Made by a program: the position numbers and the translations under genes
Notes under the pieces: generated by a model
What the model saw: the letters and a program-made list of their open reading frames with translations, nothing else
Told to the model about the DNA's origin: nothing
The model's database searches: none
Shown: positions 33,864-46,157 of the stretch, piece by piece
How the letters are laid out: every line of letters starts with the position of its first letter
How positions within the stretch are numbered: position 1 is the first letter of the stretch
Assembly (NCBI GenBank): GCA_030077755.1
Contig: JAQJZZ010000010.1
Location: forward strand, 496,001 to 560,000
Source of the DNA: Filosporella fistucella
Taxonomy: Eukaryota > Ascomycota > Leotiomycetes > Helotiales
DNA: 64,000 nt
Direction of reading: 5' to 3'

Positions 33864-35728
33864 GCAGTATCTAGACCAGGGAGAGACCTTAGGGCTGTAG
33901 GGTTTTACGTCCTGGGCGTTTCTTGTAGTAAAAATATCGAGATGTCGATGGAAAATAAAGACCGATTGTGGAATTAACTCCGTATACCAAGTTTTGAAAT
34001 GAGACTATTGAGGGGCAGTGGTCGTATTTGAAGTGTCACGCCGTAATGGAGGCGTTTTGCATAATATTAAAGTAACACGAACTCGGAAAGCTAGGGTCTA
34101 TACTGATGAGTAACCTCGTGATGTAAACAAGGTTCTGATAGAAATGAATAAAATGAGGCACGGAATTATTGAATCGCCTAAAATAGCCACCAAGTATGGG
34201 GAAAGGCACAACCATACGAGCCTCTGCCTGCCATCTACCACATTCAACTCAGGTACCGATAAAGCGGTACTCGGCAAAGTTTCGCGTTTCAGGTGAGATG
34301 ATGTCAGCGATGCAAGAGTTACAAAGGGCCGAAACAGAGTTCATGTTGTGATGATTCTGATAGGAGAATATTACTGATGCCTTCAAGGCTGATTCTTAAA
34401 AATTCGGTGCAGATGAGCTTATTATTTGCTTAGCCGCGACTCCCATTTAGAATTACCATCAAGAGAGACTTAATTGGTGAAGCAGCAAAGCTTCTCACAA
34501 GATTGATCGAAGTTCGAAGACAAAAAGCTGCCCCTTTCGGAAATTTTTATGAGCCTTTTGTTTAGTGGTCACTGAATCTCATCTGCGGTCCGACTTCGAT
34601 CGAAATGGCAATCCCTTCGTAAGATAGCTTCAGTCCACGGGTCCTTCTTCGGTCCACCTTGTTGATTCCATGCTCCATTGACTGCAGCCCTATGCACGTT
34701 GCTTGCGTGTTATGAAACAACGATCTCGAACTGTTGGTCCGCGCTGAATATTTCCTAAAGTGTAACGACTTCCATGTGTGCAATCGACTGTGAGGGAGTC
34801 ATTACCCTCACCCTGACGGTGTAATTTCCGATCACCATCTCAATGTGGGAGGCTTTGAAAGTTACCGAAAATAGATTTCATATATACGAGAATGAACTGT
34901 GAACAAGAAAATTTGTAGAGGAGGCCACGTAGAATAGCAGCGAGAGACGGGATCAAAACACATCGAAACGTTGTAAATGGCATTTCACAAGGATGAGTGA
35001 CATGGTATCCCGCTGCAAGAGTTCATACGCCACAGGCTTTCATAACATTGCCAATAATTCACTGCACTGGGGTGGCTGCGACTCATCGCCATGCTGCGGT
35101 TGCCAAATGCTCGATGATTCAAGCAGGAGAAACCGCCAAGTTTCTGAACCCATGATCGTATGTCGTAGGGTATCCCGGCCAGACTTAAGCATATCCACGA
35201 CTGCTTAATAAGCGTAAAGACGCAGGCACATACGAAGCATCCATTCAATAAAGAGTTTTAAGACGAAATAATGTTGATGTGCGAATGACGAACCCAATGC
35301 GGCTGTGCTAGGGCTGAAAAAAAGTTCCTGCGTCATACGGGCCCGAGGTAGTGTGAACTGCCACTTTTTACTGCAAAGGCGATTGTGAATTTTATAGGGC
35401 AGAGATGAGAATTGATAGAGAAGCAGGAACTCTGATATTTGGAAGGAAGCCTGGATCTTACTAGTGACCGCTTGGTGAAGTGGAGTGAGGGTGACTCCAA
35501 CTGGCCACGCGAGTAATGAGACGAAGTGAGCGAAGAAGATATAAATGAGACTCTATCCCATTCTGAGGATATTCGAAAGATCCCAAAGACTTCTCAATTC
35601 ATCAAAAGAGCATTTCACTCGAAAAAACTCGTTGCTGTCACGCCAATCGCACATCTTGACAAGTCCTCCCAGGGTCTCCAGCACAGAAATAAAACCTCCA
35701 GTCTCGAAAAACATCACCTCTTCGAATA
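33864..35728. other. Intergenic region without recognisable genes
   Basis: About 1.9 kb with only short frames (70-90 aa) lacking domains. There are no repeats of note. The last 200 bp, CT/AC-rich, may be the leader of the small Pro-rich protein that follows. Confidence 0.45.
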
Positions 35729-35911
35729 ATGGATCCAAATAAGCCAGGGCCATCAAACCAAACCAATGTCCGTGACATTCGTTTCCCATTTCCATCGATG
35801 CATCCCGCTCCGTCTGGCCCGCAACAGCCTCCACAGAATCCCGGACCTGCAAATCCGAACAATCCCCCTCAAGGGCAACAGGGCTCGAGCTCAAAGTCCA
35901 GATGGTATTGA
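35729..35911 (+). CDS. Possible small Pro/Asn/Gln-rich protein, 60 aa
   Basis: A short frame with a good start context (AATAATGGAT) and a compositionally coherent product: MDPNKPGPSNQTN, then a Pro/Gln/Asn-rich centre (QQPPQNPGPANPNNPPQGQQ), ending SSSSKSRWY. It has no signal peptide. Leader DNA upstream is pyrimidine-rich like other fungal 5' UTRs. Small disordered proteins of this kind are common in filamentous fungi, but chance is possible. Confidence 0.4.
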   Translation: MDPNKPGPSNQTNVRDIRFPFPSMHPAPSGPQQPPQNPGPANPNNPPQGQQGSSSKSRWY

Positions 35912-38049
35912 AATCCTGGGTTTTAGCGTAGCAGTGAAGAAAGTGGAATTCGGCTTCACTGGAAGGACCACCAGGTGGGATTTGATAGGACGGATAACAG
36001 GAGCAATTTTGTGAAGGCTATTTGACACGTTCCAAGTTTTAATATTTTGGTTGGCGATTATTTCTCTGGTTTTCCTTTTTGGTATGAGGGTATCTTGGTG
36101 GCTGGGGGGTAATAAGTCATGTTGTGTTTTATTTTAAGATCGCTGGTTCGGTCGTCCATGTTATTCGTGATTTGAGGATGTTGGATAGAGGAACACATCG
36201 CATTCATTTGGCGTCGAAATGCCATGAGGGAGTTATTAGCGGAGTCTTGTTCTGACAGGCCACAAGCTTGGGATATTTCTCAACTCATATCCCGAGAGTG
36301 TTGTGTTTTGTTGTTGCCTGCAACGCGAAATCAGCACACGTCTGCGGACAAAGCACAATCAAACTCAGGGAACAATATCGCAAGTCTTTCCCGCAACCAT
36401 GCTGTCCACAATTGTGATGACTTGATATATCTTTCTCCCTATCTAACCAGTCGGGCCATAGGTCATGAAATTTGAAGTTACGACTGTTCCAAGACGACCG
36501 AATTACTAGTTTATAAGACTAATCGATTGTGGTGAACCAGATCAGTAATGTAGCCTCTTTCCATAGGTATAAGTCCCATACAGATCTCTGATTATCAGAC
36601 GCGCTATCAGGAGCAATCTGTGTTCCGCAGATACAAGTGTGCTTAATTTTTCGACTCCATTTCGTGACTGAACTCATGTCCAGTCTGCCAGAAAATAGGT
36701 AGCAGTCATTGACAATAATTGCTATCTGTACTTATAGGTTGATATGGTACAATTAACAATATTTCGTGATCAAGAATCATCACTCTCACGACTAATGATG
36801 AATGTTAGCGTGCCTCTACCCAATGCAGCATATACCAAACAAAGTATGGAATCGGAAACAAACTATACAATAAAGTTGCTTCAAGAATCGCTCACAATGC
36901 AGCTATGGTCCAGAAGAGCACTCATAGGATTGAATGAATGATGAGGCAGATCTGGGGGCCTTGAGGGCACGACAAGAGCTGTTCTGTTCTGAAAACATGG
37001 AGACGACTATCGATTAGTTGAATGAATCGAAGCCGTCTCTGTTGTTTCGCAGTCATCATCTTCATCATGTTCCGATGAAGAAGAGAGCAATGTGACCTGT
37101 GCATATCATTATCCTGCTAGGTATTGGTTCAGACGACGTTGACGGAGAGTAAGAGCTTGAGGACTTATCAAAATCAGCCAGATCATACTAAAGACAATTC
37201 AGGAATTGGCATGCAGGTAACTCGAGGCTCTAAAGCCTCAAAGGCCAAAAGAGCTTTGGAAAGGTTCTCTCCGGTATTCGAAAGGACTAAGTCAATATTG
37301 CGAGTCAAACAGAAGCTATCAGAAATTCGAGGATAGCTTTGAATAATAACGGAAGCCAATGCCTGGGGCTGCAAGTCGAGTTTCTCACAGGCTGGCTCGT
37401 ACAGGCTTACAATAACAACAGGAGCTGAATATGTTCATGTCAATCGACGAATCGCATGCTGCGCCTGTTCATAACATATTTCTCAGCCTTTCCATTGTTG
37501 CATCTATCGCTCGTAAAGTCGTGAATTAAATGACAGTGTCGAGGAGTAGACGAAAGGGAATTGATGCTGAGAGGTGATGTTGAAGAGAGCACAAGACACA
37601 TGAAATTGCTAGGTTGAATCCGTATTCTGAGCTGAAAATCGTGCTTTAGACTGAAGGTAAGAGCGACCAACTCATCAGTCAGCTGAAGAGCACAATTGAT
37701 AGTCGTAGTTGAACGATTACGAACAGCTTTATGAAGGAACAAAACTTTTTCAGTTTCAATAGTAGTTCAATACACAATGGGAAAACTTCACACCACCACA
37801 AGGCTCCAGGCTTCTCCCGCCCCCAAATCTCCACGCAATCCGCGCAAGCAACCCTGAAAACTCAGCCTTTGGCCCCACTGTACTCGAGATGAGCCCCTGA
37901 AAACGTTCAGATAAATCCCAAAATAACACCCATCACATGATTTCACGGAGCCGCCTTGGTGAAACCTTCAGCTGTGCCTTTCTGCAACGACAACTCAGTT
38001 GTCTACCTCTTGATGAGACCAGCCAGTTCCAGACTGTGAGAAGGTCAAT
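35912..38049. other. Gene-poor interval upstream of the MARVEL protein gene
   Basis: About 2.1 kb. Two short plus-strand frames have a faintly protein-like composition (36744-36941; 37124-37336, the latter with KAKRALERFSPVFERTKSIL), but neither has domains or convincing splice partners. The last 250 bp form the promoter of the MARVEL gene. Confidence 0.4.
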
Positions 38050-38983
38050 ATGGCAATCAGGCGCAATGTCCGCGGCGGCGTTCCATCGCCATATCCACGA
38101 TTTCTGTTCCATGGCATGCGATCAGCGCAATTGATTGCGGCGATTGTAGTCAGTGGGATTATGGCCTATTTCATGTATTACTTACGTACGCGCCTCTCCC
38201 TCTCTCGGGCTCTGTTCTTACATATTCATTTACTTACGATATGGCCGATATAGGAATGGAAAATTACGCTGTTCCATGGACATTCATTATCGTAGGTTCA
38301 CAGCCTTGTCTGCAAGTACTTGAACTGATAAAAATAGCTCATGACTGTATCTCTCGCCACAATTATCTGCCTCACAGTTACGATCGTACTCTACAATTTC
38401 ACCTACCTCTCTCCAGCTTTCAATCTCAAATTAAATGGCGCTATATCCTTTTTCTGGGCGCTTGGCCTCGCGTTCTTGAGCTGGAGCGTCAGTACTTCGC
38501 ATGTGCTGGAGAAAGCATGCACGGGAAATATATGGGGGGGAGAGGCAGAAGCAGGCGTTTGTAGAGATTATAAGGCATTATGGGCTATGACCTTGTGCGG
38601 AACGTAGGTCGCCCCTCTTCCTTCCCTACACAAGATAGCAATCTAATACGTTTTCGCACAGTATTTCTACCTTTGCAGCATTAATACTCGATCTCCACAC
38701 CCAACACAAAACCACCCGAAGAGGTATCTATGCCATCCCTGAAGACGACAAGGATGCACAAAAATTGAAGGATTTAAAGACTCCGAGAGTGCGGAATGCG
38801 GGATACGAAGCGCCTGAGGAGCAACATGCGGCAGGAACACAAGAATGGGCTTCGAATGTATGGCAGAACGAACAGGAGGGTGATATTGGATACCATAATC
38901 GGTATGGTGCAGATGAAGTGGATATCCATGGCCCTGTAGAGGGAGGATATAGGGATCATGTTGAGACAGCTGGAAGAAAATAG
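38050..38983 (+). CDS. MARVEL-domain four-helix membrane protein
   Basis: A 253-aa membrane protein from exons 38050-38185, 38254-38291, 38338-38603 and 38662-38983, all phase-consistent. Four hydrophobic helices are seen: SAQLIAAIVVSGIMAYFMYYL; the segment joined through exons 2-3 (VPWTFIILMTVSLATIICLT); AISFFWALGLAFLSWSVS; and the exon 3-4 join (ALWAMTLCGTISTFAALILD). The pattern LRMENYAVPWTFI between helices 1 and 2 and the acidic Cys-containing loop before helix 4 are typical of fungal MARVEL proteins, which associate with membrane microdomains. The hydrophilic C-terminal tail (about 90 aa) includes KDLKTPRVRNAGYEAPEEQ. Exon 2 is only 38 nt, easily missed by gene finders. Confidence 0.86.
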
Positions 38984-41900
38984 GAGGGCTTTGCACGGAA
39001 ATGGAATGGGAATATCATGAGAAATGTACATTGAACTAGGAAGGAGTTTGGGATGGGATTCGGGTTAGGAACGAAGGAAATCAGGGTATATTCGGGGAAT
39101 GAGCGACATTATATATCCAATACAGTTACAAGGCTTTCTTTACCTCATTTCCAAAATGCCAGGTCCAACTAAAGAGCAGCAGGTAGCACACAAACCTCTA
39201 TCATGTACGACCAGAAATGATGTATATTAGCTCAAAAACCTCAAATCTAAGCTCATTGCAAATTTAAAAGTTACCAATCACTCACTTCCCTCCTCTCAAC
39301 CACCTCTGCCCTTCTCCACACAAGTTCCCCCCTTAAAATCAGCCGCGAGACGAAGATCTTCTCATATTCTTGAAATACAAAGCTGTCATCGGTCACAGAA
39401 AGATCATCAGGATCTGCAAAAATTGAGTATCGAAGATCTACCTTAAGCGTGGCGGGGAAAGATGCGAGTCATTTGAGAGACAGGAAAATTGCTATTGATA
39501 CTTTACTAGAGTCAATATTTTCTGCTGTCAATTTCCACCACCGTCACCGACGTTTATTCACACTATTAGTCTCTTACAATATCAGTAGCCGTAAGAAACT
39601 GGTAAACATCCGATTCAATAGCTGCAACTGCGACCATAGATTGAAGAGCGAAGTTGTAATCCACAAACTCCCTCATTTTCGCCTACTTGCCTGGTACTGA
39701 TTTAAAGATGGCGACCCTATTACTGACTCATCCTTTGTATCTTGTTGTAGTTGAACTCTTCAAGTGCCTATAGATCTTGTGTCAGCTTTAATAGTATTCA
39801 TCCCATTTACTACCCGTACCAATTTCTCACATTTCCATAGCATCTTACTTCCACCGCCAGAAGTGAATAGAATCTAGAGATGTGAAAGTGAAGATTTTTT
39901 CGAGAGCGAGCTGCGTTTTGAATTGCATTACAACTTAACATAAATACTGGAAAGTCAATTTTCTTTCCCTCCAAACAACACGCGTTCTCGTTCACCATCT
40001 CCAAGCTTGATCCTTGACCAGGCGGCAGTACAGACCATTCACTTCTAAATTCCTAACCTCACCAAGCTAGGATACCCGAACACACAAGATTAGGTGATTG
40101 GGAGTTGTTGCTCTTAACTTGTCATAGCGAGACCTCTGTTACTAGCCTATAATAATGGCGTTCAGTAATTGGAGGTGATAACATAAGTATTATCAGGTAG
40201 TAGAGACAGAATTGATTGTAAAAAAGGCGTTACCCTTATTGTCGTCAAGTTCCCTATCGCCAATTAGTCGCAACTGTCGAGTCTAACTACCGTCAACATT
40301 TATTACTATCAATTACTACGATTGTCGATAGCTCTTATCTTCGAACGGCAAAGCTCTTTACCCTCCTATTTTCAACGCTATTCTTTTCTTATTCAGTTCA
40401 CACATCCTAACTTTCCTAATACGCCTAGCATACCCTAAGTAATAGGTCTTATATACTTTTCTCCTTCGCTCATGTGATAACTTCTTGAAGGACTTGCCAC
40501 TTTGGCTAAAGAAGCAGTAGATATTAATAAGGTATATATAGCACTCGAGGAGGGAGCTAGAAAGGCGCGGAGGTAGGGTATGGTAAGAAGCGAGAGGCAT
40601 GGTTTGGAAAGTGAATATGAAAAGACGGCGCAAGAGGGGAAGGTAAATATATTCGACGTGTAAGTTGGGTTTTTGAACTAATCGAAAGGTGGCAAGTACA
40701 AGGAGATCACCTTTCTCTTCCTTCTCATATCTAGAATCAAACCCTTTATACATGACTTCCAATCCCGCCCAGAAAAAGGTATATAACTCCTCCCGCCCGC
40801 CTCCACGCTCTTGACTTTACTAAAGTTTACACACATGATCCCATACCTACAAACTCGAGAGGCAGACTTTGACTCCAAATTAGCTAGCATTCTGTCACGA
40901 TTAAGACTACAGGAATAATTGGGCCGAATGATTTCTGATAGGTATTAAAATATGTATACGAGGTCCGTAAGGAGACGAAAGGGAAATTGGTAAACGGGAA
41001 GAACTATCATCAAGGTTCTCCCTTGTTGAATTTCCCTACTGTCGTCAATTCTGTCACTGTCGATCTTTCTCGCCTCTCCCTATTGTCATAGGCGGGGAGG
41101 GATCTACTGACGGTGCTGATATCTCAAAGGAATCTTCTTGGGTAGCCTGGTTCGACCTTCGCTGCATTGACATAATTGGCCTTTCTCGTTCCTTCGTGGC
41201 AGCTTTTGAGTTTTGTTGACTTTCCTTTTGCCCATAGGGCAAAATCTCGGTGATATCAAGTCGTTCCGAAGAATCGACAGATCTTACGATTCGACGCAAA
41301 TAGCTAACATGTTACAGAATAGGGAACTTGGTAAGGTTTAGAAGTAAAGATAATGGGGAAAAAAAGGAAGGGTGAAAAGCAAGAATTTCGAATGTATGTA
41401 AAAGTTCAGACTGTAATCTCAAATGTGAGTAATTATATACCCTCCAAAACCTCACCTTTCCCCTCCCTCTTCCTTATTCACAATTCTCACTCAAACTCAA
41501 ACTCTTACCACACCTTCTATTTACCCCACCGTCCCTTCCCTTCCCCTCAAATATACATACATATATATATACATATCCACCCAGCTCCGATTTTCTAAAC
41601 CCAACCAAGCAGCAAGAAAGCATATTCTGGACATCTACTCCGGAGATGATGGGGGTTCGTTTTGGATGGCCTGGAATATGAGTTAATGTTTATAATTGTA
41701 GGATAATTGCTTGATTTTGTAGGGAGATCAAGGATTTTTAAGTTAGGAATTGTCATCAACTATTTCGCCTGTCGTCTATCGTCAACCTTTCCTACCGTCA
41801 TTTCCTTGCAACTATCGATTTTTTGTACTCGCCGCCATCGATTTTGTCCACCCTCAAATCAACTCTTCTCATTTCCCAACTATCAATATCCCTAACCATC

Positions 41901-42614
41901 AATCCCTTCGCCACTAACGAGGTAACTACTCTATCCCTTAATCCCATTCCGCCTTTAACTCCCTCATCTGTTTCAACTTATCATACTATTGTCAACAGAC
42001 TCTTACCTCGCTGGTAGAGTAGCGTATGGCCTTATCCTAAATGTTTTGGCAGGCGAGAAAGGGTGGTAAGAGAGTTCTGTTTTGATATCGAGAGGAAATG
42101 TGGGAGAGAGAAAAGGGGAGAGAGAGGTAAATGTTCAAGGAAATAGATGAGATTCAAAGGTGAAGAGACGAGTGGAGGAGTATACAGTGAAGATGTGAGC
42201 AGTGAAGATGATCTTGAGGCTGGAGCTAGATTCCGAACATGAATTGAATATGTAGGCTGCGAGATTCTTCTAGCAACCCTCCAAAAGTCCGTATTATATC
42301 TCTCTAGACATCAATACTCAATTCCATGACCCTAAAACCTTTTGTTCATCTACTTCGTTCCAGTATTATATATCTATATATTTTTCCCATCATACACATT
42401 TCTCTCCAGAAGACAAATATACAAACCCCATGGTATATCCCAACGCCTATATAACTCATATATGCCCAGTACTTTTGTATATTTTATACTCACTCTCTCC
42501 CACAATACAATTCAGCAGGAATAATCTGTCCCGGCTCATCACTCGAGAAGCCCGCATGTCTGAACCTTTCTCCCATCCCCACTACTCGATATTAGCATCA
42601 TACCTTAAGTAAGG
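38984..42614. other. 3.6-kb gene-poor region with recurring CGTCAA/TCGAT words and strand-biased stretches
   Basis: No convincing gene. A 134-codon minus-strand frame (40358-40762) lacks domains. From 40239 to about 42000 the plus strand repeatedly shows YCGTCAA and CTRTCGAT-like words (for example 40239, 40288, 41039, 41051, 41778, 41792, 41811) in a pyrimidine-biased context, and purine-rich blocks lie at about 40550-40680 and 42050-42200. This may be a decayed repeat or transposon. No terminal repeats or coding motifs were found. Confidence 0.45.
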
Positions 42615-45318
42615 CTATTCGCTAAGAAGAGAAAGGGTCAAAATGCAAAGGAAAGGAAACCCACAATCGCCCCAAATAATTCCCTCTCGGTTGAAATCCG
42701 TAAGCTCGGTCGTAGAAGCACAACAAGCGCGAATAGACCCATACATCTGCGGTATAAACCCCTCTCTCGTATATGTGAAAGCCCACCAACATACAACAGT
42801 CATAGCTATCATCAAAACCGTAGAGGCGAAAATGGGGTATGAGGCGTATGTAACCTGTCTTTCATCAGCCTCTACCTCCCTTCAACTGCTCGTCGTTTAT
42901 TTTTGGCGAAGGATCGTAAGAGAATAAGGAATATAAAAATACTCACAAAATAGATCGAGTGCTCTTTGCCATGCAAATGATCCGTATAAATTGTCTCAGT
43001 CGTACTAATCGCTTGCCCAAGTAACCAATGCATCAACGCCGCATACGCCATTAGCGGTAACAAGACTTTACTCGGCAACTGTAAGAAATAACTCTGTTCA
43101 AAGGCATGTCCAGACACAATCGTACATCTCGGTCTTCTCCTCTTTCTCTCCCACATGCCCCATTCATGTTCCATGCTTATCAACGTGAGATTATAAATTA
43201 GGAGGAGATAAAGCAGGGAATAGAGAAATTGCGCGCCGTTGGAGATAGCGAAAGCGAGGAATTCGCTCGAGAGACTGTCGGCTGAGAGTCTTGCGAGCGT
43301 GGCGGAAGAGGAGAAGCCGCCCCAAGTGCCGTACGTGTTTTTCATGACCGTGGAGAGAGGAGAATCGCATCTGCTGCTGCGGTATGTGCTTCCCCTGCGA
43401 CAGGTGTGGTGGTAGTCGGCTGCTGTGCTTGTCATAAACACGATCAAGAGGATTGAAGCGGCGAGCATGGCGAGAGAACAAAGCATTAGAATTAGCATTT
43501 GGGTTATAGCTGTAGAGCCTAGGTTTGAAAGGAGAGAGCGCTTGTACTTGATTGCGATGCTGGGATGAGGAAGGTCTGCTGACATGTTGATGTCGTTGAA
43601 CTTTTTACATTTTTGGCAGTGACCGATTGTATCTCCACTTTGAGACGGGACGATATCTTTGCAGTGCTTATGACAGGTATGGGCGACTTTATGTCTGTAT
43701 CCATCTCCTGAGTTGAGCATACATTCGTTTTTGACCTTTAAATCAGGATCGAGAACTGAGGCGACGATAATATCTCCGAAAGTCAAACAGTGATTTTTGG
43801 TCTGAAAACGGGCGAGGTAGTTTTGAGTAAGCATATATACTGCTTTAATGAGGAGACATCCTGCAAGAATAAAAGCAGCTTGCATGCGAACATTTTCTCG
43901 GCATGATTTTGTTTTGGGATCCCCCAACACGCACGTGACATCAGTCCCCATCTTGCAGTCGTCGATGAACCATTGCCTGTAGCCATAATTGGTGGTATTT
44001 CCTTCTTCGAGTGCACCCTGCCAATCAATTGCTTCCTTGTATTTTGTGCAATTTGAAGTATAAGTGACTGTGACAGAAGCCCAGGTCGTTGAGTTGCCGA
44101 GCGAATTCGAGTGGTATTGGCTGTCTAATCTGTCAACTGTATCTGGCAAAACGTATTGGCCTGATCGAAAGGCGGTCCAACATGCTGAATCCGAGCTATC
44201 TCCACTGTAATAGGATCCATATGAACTGTATGACTTTCCCAGATTCGACTTGGAGCTAACAGGCTGGAAATTTACCGTATCGGGCATTGTGATGTAGAAT
44301 GAAGGCCCAATTACGGAATTGGCAAGAAAATGTACTGGCTATCCTTCCCTTTAGCATATCTTAGTTTCATGCCGCAAGTCAACTTACAATTGAAGTGCTA
44401 ATAAGCAAGATCCAGGCTGCCCAAGCTTTGCCCTTGCCTTCACGTTTATGATTGATCGCCCAAGGACTGTTTGTCCCAACTTTCGAATCACCCCTCTTGC
44501 TGAGCACCCACCGAATCTCGTCTACTTTCAACGCAGTAACGAGTTGCTGATATGTATTCGAGCATCCTAAAATCATAGTAGCTGCTATGTTGATGAATAG
44601 ATGGACCGCCTGCAACATATGTTAACAAGAAATTTCGTGCGAGTTTTCAGGGACATACCACATTCCTACTTTCCATCTTCCCACAGCTCTCGCCATCCTT
44701 TCCTCCAACGGATGTCGTGTTTTTGTTTTTGCGATGCGTGAAGTCACCCAGGTACGAGAAGATGATAATAAACATAATCAAGGAGCACAGGAGTGTGAAA
44801 GCCGCCATTGACCGCAGACTTCGATCCACCAGCATCTGCTTCGTCCACCAGCCCGGTCTCCCATGTGCAAAATTGCCATCGAATGTAGATTGTGTTCTCT
44901 GCGAAAGAACCGACTTCTTGTGCCATAATTGTTGTACATTGGACCGAAACCCATTCCTTTGGCGGGGTACTCCATCACCTACTTCCACATCGTTCAATGA
45001 GGTATGATCCTTCGAAGCCGAGCTTTTGTGCAACAAAAATCGCGTCGAGGCATCATCGTGAGAGGGTGTTGTTTGAATTTGAGAGAGAGGTGCAAGATCG
45101 TTCAGGCTTCCTAATGTCGTTCTTCTTGTGGCAGTGTCACTTGAAGGTCGTCGAGCGTTAATCGTAAATTCGGAAGAGCTGTAGATCAATCAGCATTTTT
45201 TGTCAATGTATACATTGCGACAGCTTTACTCAGGAGAACCTATGTCGACCATAGATATATCAGCCAGACTATCATCATGTTCCCACTCATCGAAGAGCCG
45301 GGAGAATCTGGCAGCCAT
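42615..45318 (-). CDS. DUF6536-type multi-pass membrane protein, 820 aa
   Basis: A large fungal membrane protein of unknown function. Exons 45318-45230, 45178-44659, 44609-44388, 44338-42947 and 42854-42615 join in frame. The N-terminus is a 140-aa disordered cytoplasmic region, followed by GRPGWWTKQMLVDRSLRSMA and a helix (FTLLCSLIMFIIIFSYLGDF). The conserved core across intron 2 is VHLFINIAATMILGCSNTYQQL, then KVDEIRWVLSKRG and, after intron 3, PVHFLANSVIGPSFY, which together define the DUF6536 architecture. More helices follow (MQAAFILAGCLLIKAVYML; ITQMLILMLCSLAMLAASILL; FLYSLLYLLLIYNLTLISME; VLLPLMAYAALMHWLLGQAI). It ends soon after GIIWGDCG. First exon and short introns were missed by simple frame reading. 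Confidence 0.88.
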
Positions 45319-46157
45319 GCCGGGTCAATTGCCTGCGTACCGGCACTGCATCTTCAGAAGAAGACGACCATTATCACGAGGTCCCAAAAACAAGAAGGTG
45401 GAACATGGCGTAAGGGCACCAGTTAGGTGCATCCGGGATTCTATTTGAGGATAAGGATTTCCAGCATCACGGTGCTGTGTGCCTCAAGCCTCCTGGATGT
45501 AAGCCACCTCGTCCAACTGAAACGATCAGATCAACGAGCTTATCCTCAATTCAAGCAAGTCGCTCCTGATAACCACATAATTTGCCTGTTGTCGCTCGGC
45601 GGAGCCCCAAAGCTTGCCTGCTGTTGGTTGTGGGTACGCAATTTCGCGTAGCCTGTGCGGCACAGTTAGGCTTTCGGGGTGTTGGCGCATACGCTAAACA
45701 GGGGACATTTCAGGGCACTGGCCGCTGAAACGTGGAAACGGGCTAGGCGGGCTGATTGGTGTCATTGATCGGCATATGGTCCTTGGGGTCTGAATCTTTC
45801 GTCTGATCTTGGTAAGCCAAATGATCGTGGACTTGGGATGACATCGTAATTGCAGTCTCCAATTTTGCGCTCATTTTTCGAAAGTTAGTAGATAGGCTCC
45901 CTGCCTATCGAAAGAATAGTTAGGTAGCCCAATGCCGTTCAACCTGCCAAGTGCAACAGCTAGTGCATATAACCAGCGACCTTTTATCTCAATATCATCA
46001 GCTGCCAACATCCCGATGGGTCCAACGAAAAGTACCGTTGAATCTGGGGGAAAGTATACGTAAAGAATTGCATGTGAAAATAACCCGCAGAGGACGGTAT
46101 ATTGGGTATCTAAAATATTCAAAAATGTCTCATAACATTGTTCCTGCTCATTTCGTC
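45319..46157. other. Intergenic region between DUF6536 gene and second Zn2Cys6 regulator
   Basis: Both genes lie on the minus strand, so this holds the promoter of the first and the 3' UTR of the second. Frames present are short and domain-free. No repeat noticed. Confidence 0.5.

Noticed and set aside
40358..40762. 134-codon minus-strand frame
   Set aside because: Tyr/Leu/Arg-rich without domain, inside the strand-biased desert, so it is probably a by-product of base composition.
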